Origin: Latescibacteria bacterium UBA6620
GTDB taxonomy: Bacteria > Latescibacterota > UBA2968
DNA: 16,308 nt
NCBI GenBank assembly: GCA_002433075.1
Contig: DJHM01000028.1
Coordinates: 1 to 16,308 of the forward strand
Direction of reading: 5' to 3'
Made by a program: the position numbers and the translations under genes. Shown piece after piece: positions 9,001 through 14,808 of the stretch; positions within the stretch are counted from its first letter, which is position 1; every line of letters starts with the position of its first letter. The notes beneath the pieces were generated by a model, which searched no databases, was not told the origin of the DNA, and was given only the letters and a program-made list of their open reading frames with translations.

Positions 9001-9291
9001 GCCGCCGCCGTCTACACCGAGGTCGACGTCGCCAGACCCGAAAGTCTGATGGGCGTGAGTATTTCCCGAGGACGCATCGATCTCGTCTACCGAGTCAAGG
9101 GTGGCTGGCGCATCGTCGACTTCAAAACCGATCGCGCACGAACCCCCGCGGAGCAGGCCGCACTCGTCCGCCACTATACCGGTCAGGTTCAGGCCTACGC
9201 CAAACACTGGCAGGCCATTACCCGTCAGTCTGTCGTGGATACAGGGCTATGGTCGACAGAGACCGGCGTCTGGTTGCCTATCCAATCGTAG
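6082..9291 (+). CDS. addA: AddA-type helicase-nuclease (UvrD/RecB superfamily 1)
   Basis: ATP-driven 3'-5' helicase with a C-terminal nuclease; motor subunit of AddAB acting on double-strand DNA ends. The 1069 residues show all superfamily 1 motifs in order: Walker A AGAGAGKT (26-33), ITFTRKAAGEMRGR (motif Ia), the GTIHAFCGRLLRE segment, DEFQDTDPIQ (motif II, from 358), FLVGDEKQSIYRFRRAD (III), LTTSFRAT (IV), NLHQAKGLEAPIVFL (V), and KRLIYVAATRAEDLLVV (VI). The end is a RecB-type nuclease: GLLVHNLIQKAV, GRIDLVY (about 996-1002), IVDFKTDRA and QVQAYAKHW, with Asp and Lys of the active site present. The start is GTG at 6082, inside the last codons of addB, which suggests translational coupling. 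Slightly shorter than Bacillus AddA. No defect is visible. Confidence 0.96.
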   Translation: MADRLIDQPARDRIRDNLDRNVVVLAGAGAGKTFALVQRMVEVIRAGLEPVEHLAAITFTRKAAGEMRGRFYLALRAAAEETTVPEQKVRFREALSRVDQCFIGTIHAFCGRLLRERPLDARLPPDFQEADERTEALHRRLAWDRFFQNRFGKQDPRLAELGAVGLRTEDLYRFFERRCQFSDLPLRPTPAQEVDLTEDAATLVDFVRDARQWVPDPLREPPDRFQARLIYATNFVDHYGLRTSADRVHLLSRFSVKNTGIVLRKWSPNEDHARLIRDDRFAAIRDRVIQPALTAWRQSVYPRAASLVDDAVEFYAEARRTQGVVSFQDLLERAAQLLRQNPEVRASLGNRYRRLFIDEFQDTDPIQAEIISLLSSDTVDDDWRVCEPRPGSLFLVGDEKQSIYRFRRADLDTFRFVTDRIEASGGERLSLTTSFRATGKLCDWINTGFEPLFAQDDPRYQAEFAPLHAAREQGQLDDHVYTMTSPAVPYHRRHEIASLEADRVARFIGACLAGKPPLPVTRTFEPSDFLILSRTTGALEVFARALEVHHVPFEVAGSGQLGQREEIGRILELLDAIHVPDDPIPLVGYLRGPFVGAGDDDLYAFRKAGGVFHFRTKVPEDLPSPHREVFVAAFDRLRRYEYQLENAPVAVALERILDDLGFIPFVACLEMGSSRAGNLVRLLAIFRRWEAESRHWGDCLAELRDLVQDPVYKVEEMTLESGGSNAVRLMNLHQAKGLEAPIVFLVDAYDTSHRQHGPEFHVDRTLDPPRLSLPVTRPLGEHIIETVAEPEGWEEDTAREQHFIDAEEKRLIYVAATRAEDLLVVCRYAGNTENGPWAPLYPYLERAPELPSVETTEIPESDDIDLDVEAASGSRQTAWAALRQASYSVVSISESPAETQTEEDPLPPGYGADYGLLVHNLIQKAVDGVLPDDLEACVRVIADPSEISQEQQSAAISAVEAFKESPIWTDLQTAAAVYTEVDVARPESLMGVSISRGRIDLVYRVKGGWRIVDFKTDRARTPAEQAALVRHYTGQVQAYAKHWQAITRQSVVDTGLWSTETGVWLPIQS

Positions 9292-9339
9292 ACTTGACTT
9301 GTCCAACATCCCCAGATGGAGTAGTTTTTCGGAGGTAGA

Positions 9340-9355
9340 GTATTACTGGTAATAT
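9340..9355. promoter_or_regulatory. Inverted repeat, probable VapB operator
   Basis: GTATTAC and GTAATAT face each other across TG (9340-9346 and 9349-9355), a two-fold symmetric, AT-rich site in an otherwise GC-rich stretch, 19 bases before the vapB start. Most VapBC operons are repressed by the VapB-VapC complex binding such a site over the promoter, so autoregulation is the natural reading. A TTGACT at 9294-9299 could be a -35 but I find no well-spaced -10, so the promoter itself is not assigned. Confidence 0.55.
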
Positions 9356-9374
9356 TCTTACTACAGAGGTTCTG

Positions 9375-9608
9375 ATGAAGGTGACCACCAAAGGACAAGT
9401 GACCATCCCGAAGCAGCTTCGGGAGAAGTATGGGATTGGACCCCATTCCGAAGTCCAATTCCTGGAACACCAGGGTCGCATCTACCTCGAAAAGACCGGC
9501 CGGGCCGAAGGTCCAAACCCGTTTGAGACCGCCCGGGGGACGGCGACCCTAAAGATGTCAACCGATGAGATTCTTGCACTCACACGAGGGTGGGATGACG
9601 ATCGTTGA
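9375..9608 (+). CDS. vapB: VapB-type antitoxin, AbrB/SpoVT fold
   Basis: Small DNA-binding antitoxin of 77 residues expected to neutralise the neighbouring PIN toxin and repress its own operon. The first 45 residues, MKVTTKGQVTIPKQLREKYG with IGPHSEVQFLEHQGRIYL, are a clear swapped-hairpin AbrB domain. The tail carries FETARGTATLKMSTDEILALTRG, the form that VapB tails take when they bind VapC. The ATG has AGAGGT four bases upstream. The gene ends at 9608, overlapping vapC by 14 bases. An inverted repeat lies just upstream. The family and the partner are well supported; the activity is inferred. Confidence 0.93.
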   Translation: MKVTTKGQVTIPKQLREKYGIGPHSEVQFLEHQGRIYLEKTGRAEGPNPFETARGTATLKMSTDEILALTRGWDDDR

Positions 9609-9996
9609 TTCGAGTGTGTTGCTCGACGTCTTCGGTGATGATCCCGATTGGGTCGATTGGGCGATTTCCGCGCTGAATGAGCGACGTACGGAAGGAGACA
9701 TTCTGATCAACGAAGTCATCTATGCCGAGGTATCGATCAGCTACGACAACATCGAAAGGTTCGAGCTCGTTTTGAAATCGACAGGTCTGCGTCTCAGCAG
9801 AGCTCCAAGGGAGGCCCTTTTTCTTGCGGGGAAGGCCTACCTGGCTTACCGCAACCGAGGCGGCCTCCGTCGATCGCTGCTGCCAGACTTTATCATCGGA
9901 GCCCACGCAGCCGTGGCAAAGGTGCCTCTGCTGACACGCGACACGTCCCGCATCAGTACCTACTTCCCCACGGTCGAAATTCTGGCTCCGTCCTGA
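9595..9996 (+). CDS. vapC: VapC-type toxin, PIN-domain ribonuclease
   Basis: PIN-domain endoribonuclease of 133 residues; relatives cut tRNA or rRNA in a metal-dependent way to stop translation. The four acidic positions are visible: Asp5 in TIVDSSVLLDVF, Glu45 in NEVIYAEVS, Asp98 in LLPDFIIGAHA and Asp116 in LLTRDTSRIS, so the active site looks intact. I placed the start at ATG 9595, just before ACGATCGTT, because it follows GAGGGTGGG and gives a normal PIN N-terminus; the frame is open 30 bases further upstream. It overlaps vapB by 14 bases, and its own TGA shares a base with the ATG of the RtcB gene (TGATG at 9994-9998), so the three genes are probably translated in a coupled way. Confidence 0.93.
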   Translation: MTIVDSSVLLDVFGDDPDWVDWAISALNERRTEGDILINEVIYAEVSISYDNIERFELVLKSTGLRLSRAPREALFLAGKAYLAYRNRGGLRRSLLPDFIIGAHAAVAKVPLLTRDTSRISTYFPTVEILAPS

Positions 9997-11346
9997 TGTC
10001 CTACAGAAGAATCCACGGCATCCCTGTATGGGGAACACCGCTCGACAACGCCGTCGACCAGATCGTCACCTGCAGGGAGACCGCCGAGCACGCCGCCCTG
10101 ATGGCCGGCCACCATCTCGGTTACTCGATGCCCATCGGAGGTGTCTACGCGTACGCCGGCCAGATCAGTCCGACCGGTGTCGGTTACGACATCAGCTGCG
10201 GCAGCAAAGCCGTCCGCATCGATGTCGATGCCGAGCAGGTTCGTCGCGACATCCAATCGCTGATGGACGAAATCTGGGACACCCTCTCGTTCGGGTCGGC
10301 CTCAAAAACAAGGAGCAGGTCGATCATCCCCTCTTCGACAACGACGAAGCCTGGGACGTCCTGATTGCGCGGAGTATGAAGGGTCTGGCACGCGAGCAGC
10401 TGGCTAGCATCGGCTCGGGAAACCACTACGTCGACCTGTTCGTGGACGAGAGCGATCGTGTCTGGATCGGTGCCCACTTTGGTAGTCGCGGCTTCGGCCA
10501 CCGCGTCGCTACTCACTTTTTCCAGCGTGCCGGGAAACGAAAGCGCGACCAGCCCGTCCTGTTCGGCACCGACTCCGAAACCGGTTGTGAGTACATCGCC
10601 TGTATGAAACTGGCAGGCCGATATGCATACGCCGGTCGCGACTGGGTATGCGAACGCGTCGCCCGCATCCTGGGCGCCAGATCTTCGAGGAGATTCACAA
10701 CCATCATAATTTCGCCTGGGAGGAAGGACACTTCGGTGAGTCTTACTGGATTGTTCGAAAGGGTGCGACGCCCGCCTTTCCCGGTCAAAAGGGGTTTGTC
10801 GGGGGTTCGATGGGCGACGTTTCTGTCGTCATCGAAGGGGTCGACAGTGAGGAGAGTGCGGCGTCCCTCTATTCCACTGTGCACGGAGCGGGAAGGGTGA
10901 TGTCGCGGACTCAGGCCGCCGGAATGAAGCGCTACAAGAAGGGCAAGATCATCAGACTCAAGGAGGGGGAGATCAGTCGGGAAATGATGCAGGCCTGGAT
11001 TGCGGAACACGGGGTCGAGCTTCGTGGCGCCGGGACCGATGAATCCCCTCACTGCTACAAGCGACTCCTGGAAGTGCTGGAAGCTCACGGCGAGACCATC
11101 CGTATCCTCCACACCCTTCAGCCCATCGGAGTTGCGATGGCTGGCGAGGATGAGTACGATCCATACAAAGACTACGGAGAAGGCAGGAGGGAGGCAGAAG
11201 GAAAGGCGTCTCCACTTCTACCTGCCGCACGGTACAGAGAAGGCGTTGGGCGGAAGGCCGAAGTAGAAGCTTTTATCGTCTGCGTCCGTGTGTTTGCTCT
11301 GGAGAGTCAATGGTTCCTGTCACCGCATTGTTGCTACCGATCCTGA
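9996..11346 (+). pseudogene. rtcB: RtcB-type RNA ligase, reading frame broken twice
   Basis: RtcB joins RNA with a 2',3'-cyclic or 3'-phosphate to 5'-OH RNA using GTP and manganese, in tRNA splicing or RNA repair. Three successive frames cover one protein. Part 1 (9996 to about 10295) has MAGHHLGYSMPIGGV and GVGYDISCG, with the metal-binding Asp and Cys. Part 2 (about 10296-10677) has VGLKNKEQVDHP, SIGSGNHYVDLF and AHFGSRGFGH. Part 3 (from 10678) has EEIHNHHNFAWEE, RKGATPAFPG, GSMGDVSVV and the VHGAGRVMSR segment holding the guanylylated His, then MAGEDEYDPYKD, where the family normally stops (11172). One extra G in GGG at 10293-10295 and one base near GCC at 10676-10678 would restore a single frame. 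The open frame after DPYKD runs about 58 unfamiliar residues further. The ATG overlaps the vapC stop. All catalytic residues survive, so a sequence error or a very recent break is likely. Confidence 0.88.
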
Positions 11347-11870
11347 TTTCGGCCGCGATTGTTTTCATCGCCAGCTCCATCATCCATATGGTCTTGAAGT
11401 ATCACGAGTCCGACTTCGGAAAAGTACCGAGTGAGGACGACGTGATGGACGCCCTTCGTCCGTTCAGCATCCCGCCCGGAGACTATGTCATTCCTTGCGG
11501 GGGATCGATGGAAGCTCTGAAGGACCCGGAATATATCGCTCGAACAGAAAAGGGACCGGTCGCCATCGTTACGGTTCTACCGAACGGAAAGCAGGGGATG
11601 GGGGGAAGTCTCCTGCTATGGTTCTTTTATTGCATTCTCGTCAGCATCTTCGCCGCTTACCTCACCGGTCGGGCACTCGAACCCGGCGCCCACTACCTCA
11701 CCGTGTTCCGGTTCGCAGGGACCGTTGCGTTCGCCGGCCACGGCCTTGCGTTGCTGCAGAATTCCATCTGGCTAAAACGGGCCTGGTCATCCACAATAAA
11801 GACGATCTTCGACGCGTTGATCTACGCTCTCCTTACGGCCGGCACCTTTGGATGGCTATGGCCTGAGTAG
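11310..11870 (+). CDS. Conserved four-helix membrane protein, function unknown
   Basis: A 186-residue inner-membrane protein. Hydrophobic segments lie at about 5-28 (LLLPILISAAIVFIASSIIH), 99-119 (SLLLWFFYCILVSIFAAYLTG), 129-149 (YLTVFRFAGTVAFAGHGLALL) and 165-184 (TIFDALIYALLTAGTFGWLW). Between the first two is a soluble stretch of about 70 residues with FGKVPSEDDVMDALR, IPPGDYVIPCGGSMEAL and KGPVAIVTVLPNGKQGMGG. I recognise this layout as a conserved uncharacterised protein, but know of no role. The start ATG has GGAGAG four bases upstream and lies inside the unusual tail of the RtcB frame, overlapping it by 37 bases. It could be co-transcribed with vapBC-rtcB; the next gene starts about 100 bp later. 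Confidence 0.85.
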   Translation: MVPVTALLLPILISAAIVFIASSIIHMVLKYHESDFGKVPSEDDVMDALRPFSIPPGDYVIPCGGSMEALKDPEYIARTEKGPVAIVTVLPNGKQGMGGSLLLWFFYCILVSIFAAYLTGRALEPGAHYLTVFRFAGTVAFAGHGLALLQNSIWLKRAWSSTIKTIFDALIYALLTAGTFGWLWPE

Positions 11871-11968
11871 CGAGAAGGCAGAAGGGTCTTCGTACCTCTC
11901 TTTACAACCGCCTGATGTCTACTGTCTACCGCCCACAAGAGCAGTATCCGAAGTACAAGGTAAAATCA
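11871..11968 (+). other. Gap before the arylsulfotransferase-like gene
   Basis: About 100 bp. An in-frame ATG at 11915 would shorten this gap by adding 18 residues to the next protein, but it has no ribosome site. I see no terminator or convincing promoter. Confidence 0.4.
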
Positions 11969-13402
11969 ATGGGATACCCCTCCGTTTACCCCACCGGCAC
12001 GACCATCTACTACCCCGACCACTGTCACAGCGGATACACGGTCTTCAATGTTCGTGATGTGGGCAACGTCCTCATCGATATGAACGGAAATGTCGTGAAG
12101 ATGTGGAAAGGGGTCGCCGGATTCCCACCCAGAATCCTCCCCGGCGGGTTTATTATCGGCTCTACCGCCACGCGCAACCCGAAGCACGGCTATCTCGATA
12201 TGGTCGATCTCATCCAGGTCGACTGGGAAGGGAATGTCGTCTGGAAGTTCAATCGGTACGAGCGTGTCAAGGATCCACGCCGAAAACCTGAATGGATGGC
12301 TCGCCAGCATCACGACTATCAGCGGGAAGGGAACCCGGCCGGTTATTATGCCCCCGGTCAAGACCCTCTCATCTCGGAAGGGAACACGCTGATTCTGGCG
12401 CACAAGAATCTTTACGACAGTCGAATCAGTGAGAAGTGGCTGCTCGACGACACACTCATCGATGTATCCTGGGACGGCGAGATCGTGTGGGAATGGATCT
12501 TCAGCGAACACATCGACGAAATGGGATTCAGCGAAGAGGCGAAGAATGCGATGGCGCGAAATCCCAACGTCGTGCCTGCGGGCGGAGGGATGGGCGACTG
12601 GATGCACGCCAACTCGATGTCCATCGTCGGTCCGAACCGCCACTACGACTCGGGGGACGAAAGATTCCATCCCGACAATGTCATCTGGGATGGCCGCCAA
12701 ACGAACATCATCGCCATCACGGACCGGCGGAGCGGCAACATCGTCTGGCGTCTCGGCCCCGACTACGATGCTACCCCGGAATTGAGGAAGATCGGGTGGA
12801 TCATCGGCCAGCATCACGCCCACATCATCCCGAGCAGTCTTCCCGGTGGGGGCAACCTCCTCGTCTTCGACAACGGCGGGCGCGCCGGCTTCGGGAATCC
12901 CAACCCCGGGGCGCCCACTGGGCTCCACAATGCGTGTCGGGACCATTCTCGCGTCCTCGAAATTGACCCCGTCACCCTCGAAGTCGTCTGGCAATACACC
13001 GCCGCCGATGGTGGCTACGCACCGCTCGTCGACGACTCCAAGTTCTACAGTGTACTCGTCAGCGCCGCACAGCGACTGCCCAACGGCAACACCCTCATCA
13101 CCGAGGGGTGCGATGGGCGCCTGTTCGAAGTCACCCCGGACTGTGAAATCGTATGGGAGTACATCAACCCCTGGTTCCACAGAACCCTCAGACACAACCA
13201 GGTCTATCGAGCGTACCGGGTGCCCTACGACTGGATTCCTCAGCTCAATCCTCCCGAAGAAGCGGAAGTGGCTCGGCTGGACAACAGCAAGTTCCGAGTG
13301 GGACCGCAGTCCCGTGGTGCGAAGACGCCTGTTACTTCGTTAAAACGCGGCGGCAGGGTCAATCACGACCCGGCGCTCTGTGTGATTCCGGAGCGACGTT
13401 AA
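11969..13402 (+). CDS. Arylsulfotransferase-like beta-propeller protein
   Basis: The 477 residues carry repeated propeller strands of the form (D/N)GxIVWxW (WEGNVVWKF near 87, WDGEIVWEW near 168, SGNIVWRLG near 255, DCEIVWEYI near 391), as in the aryl-sulfate sulfotransferase (ASST) family. Histidine-rich family motifs are present: RQHHDYQREGNP (112-123), DWMHANSMSIVG (210-221) and GQHHAHIIPS (280-289) with GGGNLLVFDNGGR, plus RLPNGNTLI (369-377). Classic ASST enzymes are periplasmic and move sulfate between phenols without PAPS; this protein has no signal peptide, and I cannot assign the substrate or confirm the nucleophilic His. I chose ATG 11969 because AAGG lies upstream and MGYPSVYPTGTTIYYP matches how relatives start; ATG 11915 is the alternative. 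A strong hairpin terminator follows at 13438. Confidence 0.82.
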   Translation: MGYPSVYPTGTTIYYPDHCHSGYTVFNVRDVGNVLIDMNGNVVKMWKGVAGFPPRILPGGFIIGSTATRNPKHGYLDMVDLIQVDWEGNVVWKFNRYERVKDPRRKPEWMARQHHDYQREGNPAGYYAPGQDPLISEGNTLILAHKNLYDSRISEKWLLDDTLIDVSWDGEIVWEWIFSEHIDEMGFSEEAKNAMARNPNVVPAGGGMGDWMHANSMSIVGPNRHYDSGDERFHPDNVIWDGRQTNIIAITDRRSGNIVWRLGPDYDATPELRKIGWIIGQHHAHIIPSSLPGGGNLLVFDNGGRAGFGNPNPGAPTGLHNACRDHSRVLEIDPVTLEVVWQYTAADGGYAPLVDDSKFYSVLVSAAQRLPNGNTLITEGCDGRLFEVTPDCEIVWEYINPWFHRTLRHNQVYRAYRVPYDWIPQLNPPEEAEVARLDNSKFRVGPQSRGAKTPVTSLKRGGRVNHDPALCVIPERR

Positions 13403-13437
13403 CTCGATTGCTTTTGCCCTTGTCCCTTGACCGCAGA

Positions 13438-13459
13438 AAAGTGGCCCCGGGGCCACTTT
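13438..13459 (+). terminator. Palindromic hairpin terminator after the ASST-like gene
   Basis: Two perfectly complementary 11-base arms, AAAGTGGCCCC and GGGGCCACTTT, meet without a spacer, so the RNA would fold with a small loop at the CCGG centre. The arm ends in TTT followed by G. It sits 36 bases after the stop of the upstream gene. A rho-independent terminator is the simplest reading; the A-run on the other side would let it work in both directions. Confidence 0.7.
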
Positions 13460-13514
13460 GTCCGTGTCGACGATCCAGAATCTCTTCCAGCTTCCCCCGA
13501 GTCGCGCCAACGGC

Positions 13515-13520
13515 TATATT
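13515..13520 (+). promoter_or_regulatory. Possible -10 element for queD
   Basis: TATATT matches the -10 consensus at five of six bases and lies 42 bases before the chosen queD start, just downstream of the terminator, where a new promoter is expected. The best -35 at the right distance (TTCCCC, 13492-13497) is poor, so this is weak. Confidence 0.35.
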
Positions 13521-13561
13521 CTCCGCATCTCACTGAAACGATGTCGACAGGAAGCGCACCG

Positions 13562-14002
13562 ATGGAAACGTTGAAGGCACACGCGAAATTCCACACCGCT
13601 CACCGCCAGCTGGACTACGACGGCAAGTGCCGCTACGTCCACGGCCATACCTGGCACGCACACGTCGTCGTCCAGGCAGAGGCGTTCCCACGGGATACCA
13701 CCCTCGATATCTCCCTGGATTTCGGAACGCTCAAGGACATTTTCAAATTCCTCGACCACAAGATGCTCGTGTCCGAGCGTGATGAACTCTTCCTCAACTC
13801 CGATCTGTTCGAACCCGAAGGCGTCGTCGTGATGCCAGGGCGGAACCCCAGCGTCGAGAACGTTGCTCTGTATGGGATGAATCAGGTCATCGACGTTCTC
13901 GCCAAGCATTTTCAGGAGCGGGAGATCGAGTACCACATCCAGGTGAACATTCAGGAAACCGAAAACAACATCTGGACCCTGGAGAAAACGATCACGATCT
14001 AG
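13562..14002 (+). CDS. queD: 6-carboxytetrahydropterin synthase / 6-pyruvoyltetrahydropterin synthase family (QueD-like)
   Basis: Zinc enzyme acting on dihydroneopterin triphosphate; QueD makes 6-carboxy-tetrahydropterin, the precursor of preQ0 and queuosine in tRNA. The 146 residues show zinc ligands His14 (FHTAHRQL), His27 and His29 (CRYVHGHTWHAHV) and the catalytic Cys23, then LDISLDFGTLKDIFKFLDHKML with the conserved Asp-His, and NPSVENVALY with the substrate-binding Glu. Length is a little above the 120 typical of QueD because of an insertion around VSERDELFLNSDLFEPEGVV. The ATG at 13562 has AGGA nine bases upstream; ATG 13541 in the same frame is possible. No other queuosine gene is in the window, so a related pterin reaction cannot be excluded. 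Confidence 0.85.
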   Translation: METLKAHAKFHTAHRQLDYDGKCRYVHGHTWHAHVVVQAEAFPRDTTLDISLDFGTLKDIFKFLDHKMLVSERDELFLNSDLFEPEGVVVMPGRNPSVENVALYGMNQVIDVLAKHFQEREIEYHIQVNIQETENNIWTLEKTITI

Positions 14003-14024
14003 TTGTGATGGCAGCGAGAACGTC

Positions 14025-14057
14025 AAAAGCCCCCGGTTTATTCCCGAGGGCTTTCGT
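14025..14057. terminator. Bidirectional terminator between queD and the minus-strand pair
   Basis: AAAGCCC (14026-14032) pairs with GGGCTTT (14048-14054); after one mismatch CGG/CCG extends the stem to ten pairs around a seven-base loop. CGTTTC follows on the plus strand and TTTTGACG on the minus strand. It lies between the convergent ends of queD (14002) and the DUF2007-like gene (14084), so it can serve both. Confidence 0.75.
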
Positions 14058-14083
14058 TTCACCGTTACCTTCCGACCTCTCGA

Positions 14084-14272
14084 TTACAGATCCCCCAACA
14101 GATCCGCAGCGTCCTCTGCGTCTTCCTCCCTGACCTGAATCTCGACCTGTCCGAACGCGTAGAGGTTCTGAAATGCCTGATCGCCGCGGATCACATATGG
14201 GATCCCGGCATCTTTCAGCATCGACTCCACCAGGACGGTCAGTCCGGGGTTGGCCGGCTTGAGAACGGTCAC
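14084..14272 (-). CDS. Small DUF2007-like protein
   Basis: About 62 residues reading TVLKPANPGLTVLVESMLKD, AGIPYVIRGDQAFQNLYAFG and QVEIQVREEDAEDAADLLGDL. This matches the DUF2007 (putative signal-transducing) pattern: a strand with NPxxxxLxxSxLxxAGIPxxxxG, then a strand and VxEEDAxxAxxLL helix. The molecular role of this family is not known. The start is uncertain: GTG at 14272 follows the TGA of the upstream gene (14280-14278) by five bases, and CTG at 14275 would give the family-typical opening with Val second; the frame stays open to 14377 but inside the neighbour's coding region. Tight spacing points to one transcript with the winged-helix-like gene, ended by the hairpin at 14025-14057. 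Confidence 0.7.
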   Translation of the reverse strand: MTVLKPANPGLTVLVESMLKDAGIPYVIRGDQAFQNLYAFGQVEIQVREEDAEDAADLLGDL

Positions 14273-14277
14273 CAGTC

Positions 14278-14808
14278 TCAGCGTACGGTCTCCGTGAAGA
14301 ACAATTGTTTCAGGTCTTCCGTGCCATTGGCGGCTACCATAGATCGCATCACGTCCTGCCTCGACACGGTCGCCCACACCGCCCCTTTGTTTTGAGCGAT
14401 CACGCCCAGATCTTCCATTTCGTCCAGCCCGTCCTCGAGCGCGGTGTGATCCCTGAAGCCGACAATCTCCAGATAGATCTCGCGATCGGTAACCGACCCA
14501 TCACGTTCCCACAGGTAGTTTAGAATCTGGAGCTGAATCGGTTTCAGTCGATGCAGCTCGGTGAGATCGAGTCGACGATCCGTCGCCTTGCCAATGGCGG
14601 CGTCGATTCCGCTGCGAAGCGTAGCCCCCCAAAGCGACATCGCCCCGACGGCGGCCATCGCCGGCAGGTTTCCATCCTGATAGGCGGCCAGAAAAACAAG
14701 GCCCTCGTTCACTGCCTTGCAAGGGACGATTACCTCCCTTGGCCATTCCCGTTCTGGCCAATCCTCTGGCCAGAGCCGGGTTTTTGGAACGGTCGTCGAA
14801 AGTGTCAT
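14278..14808 (-). CDS. Uncharacterised protein with winged-helix-like C-terminal part
   Basis: I do not recognise a named family. From ATG 14808 it has 176 residues. The first part includes VIVPCKAVNEGLVFLAAYQ and DGNLPAMAAVGAMSLWGATL, mildly hydrophobic but without a clear membrane segment. Residues about 90-143 (PIQLQILNYLWERDGSVTDR, then EIYLEIVGFRDHTALEDGLD and EMEDLGVIAQNKGAVW) look like a winged helix: a helix, a turn with a D-x-S-V-T-D-R-E helix cap, a recognition-type helix and a wing. The frame is open to a GTG at 14913, whose first 22 residues resemble a signal peptide ending in VWA; I prefer 14808 since the rest looks cytoplasmic, but neither start has a good ribosome site. The DUF2007-like gene follows within six bases. 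A regulatory role is only a guess. Confidence 0.6.
   Translation of the reverse strand: MTLSTTVPKTRLWPEDWPEREWPREVIVPCKAVNEGLVFLAAYQDGNLPAMAAVGAMSLWGATLRSGIDAAIGKATDRRLDLTELHRLKPIQLQILNYLWERDGSVTDREIYLEIVGFRDHTALEDGLDEMEDLGVIAQNKGAVWATVSRQDVMRSMVAANGTEDLKQLFFTETVR

Noticed and set aside
3233..9996. A defence island made of AddAB plus VapBC
   Set aside because: AddAB is a housekeeping repair enzyme, and no restriction, CRISPR, phage or integrase gene is nearby.
10296..10310. Programmed -1 frameshifting on the A-run in rtcB
   Set aside because: The conserved GVGLK wording already needs the second frame before the A-run, and no X-XXY-YYZ heptamer is in the right phase.
11215..11269. CTTCTAC and GTAGAAG as a hairpin terminator after rtcB, followed by TTTT
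   Set aside because: Seven pairs with a 41-base loop are too weak, and the run of T is only four long.
11966..13195. 409-residue open frame on the minus strand inside the ASST-like gene
   Set aside because: Same reason: shadow of a well-supported gene, low complexity in acidic and valine residues, no ribosome site or motif.
9595..14002. A tRNA-damage theme joining VapC, RtcB and QueD
   Set aside because: QueD is 2.4 kb away behind a terminator and other genes, and no other queuosine gene is present; the link would be story-telling.
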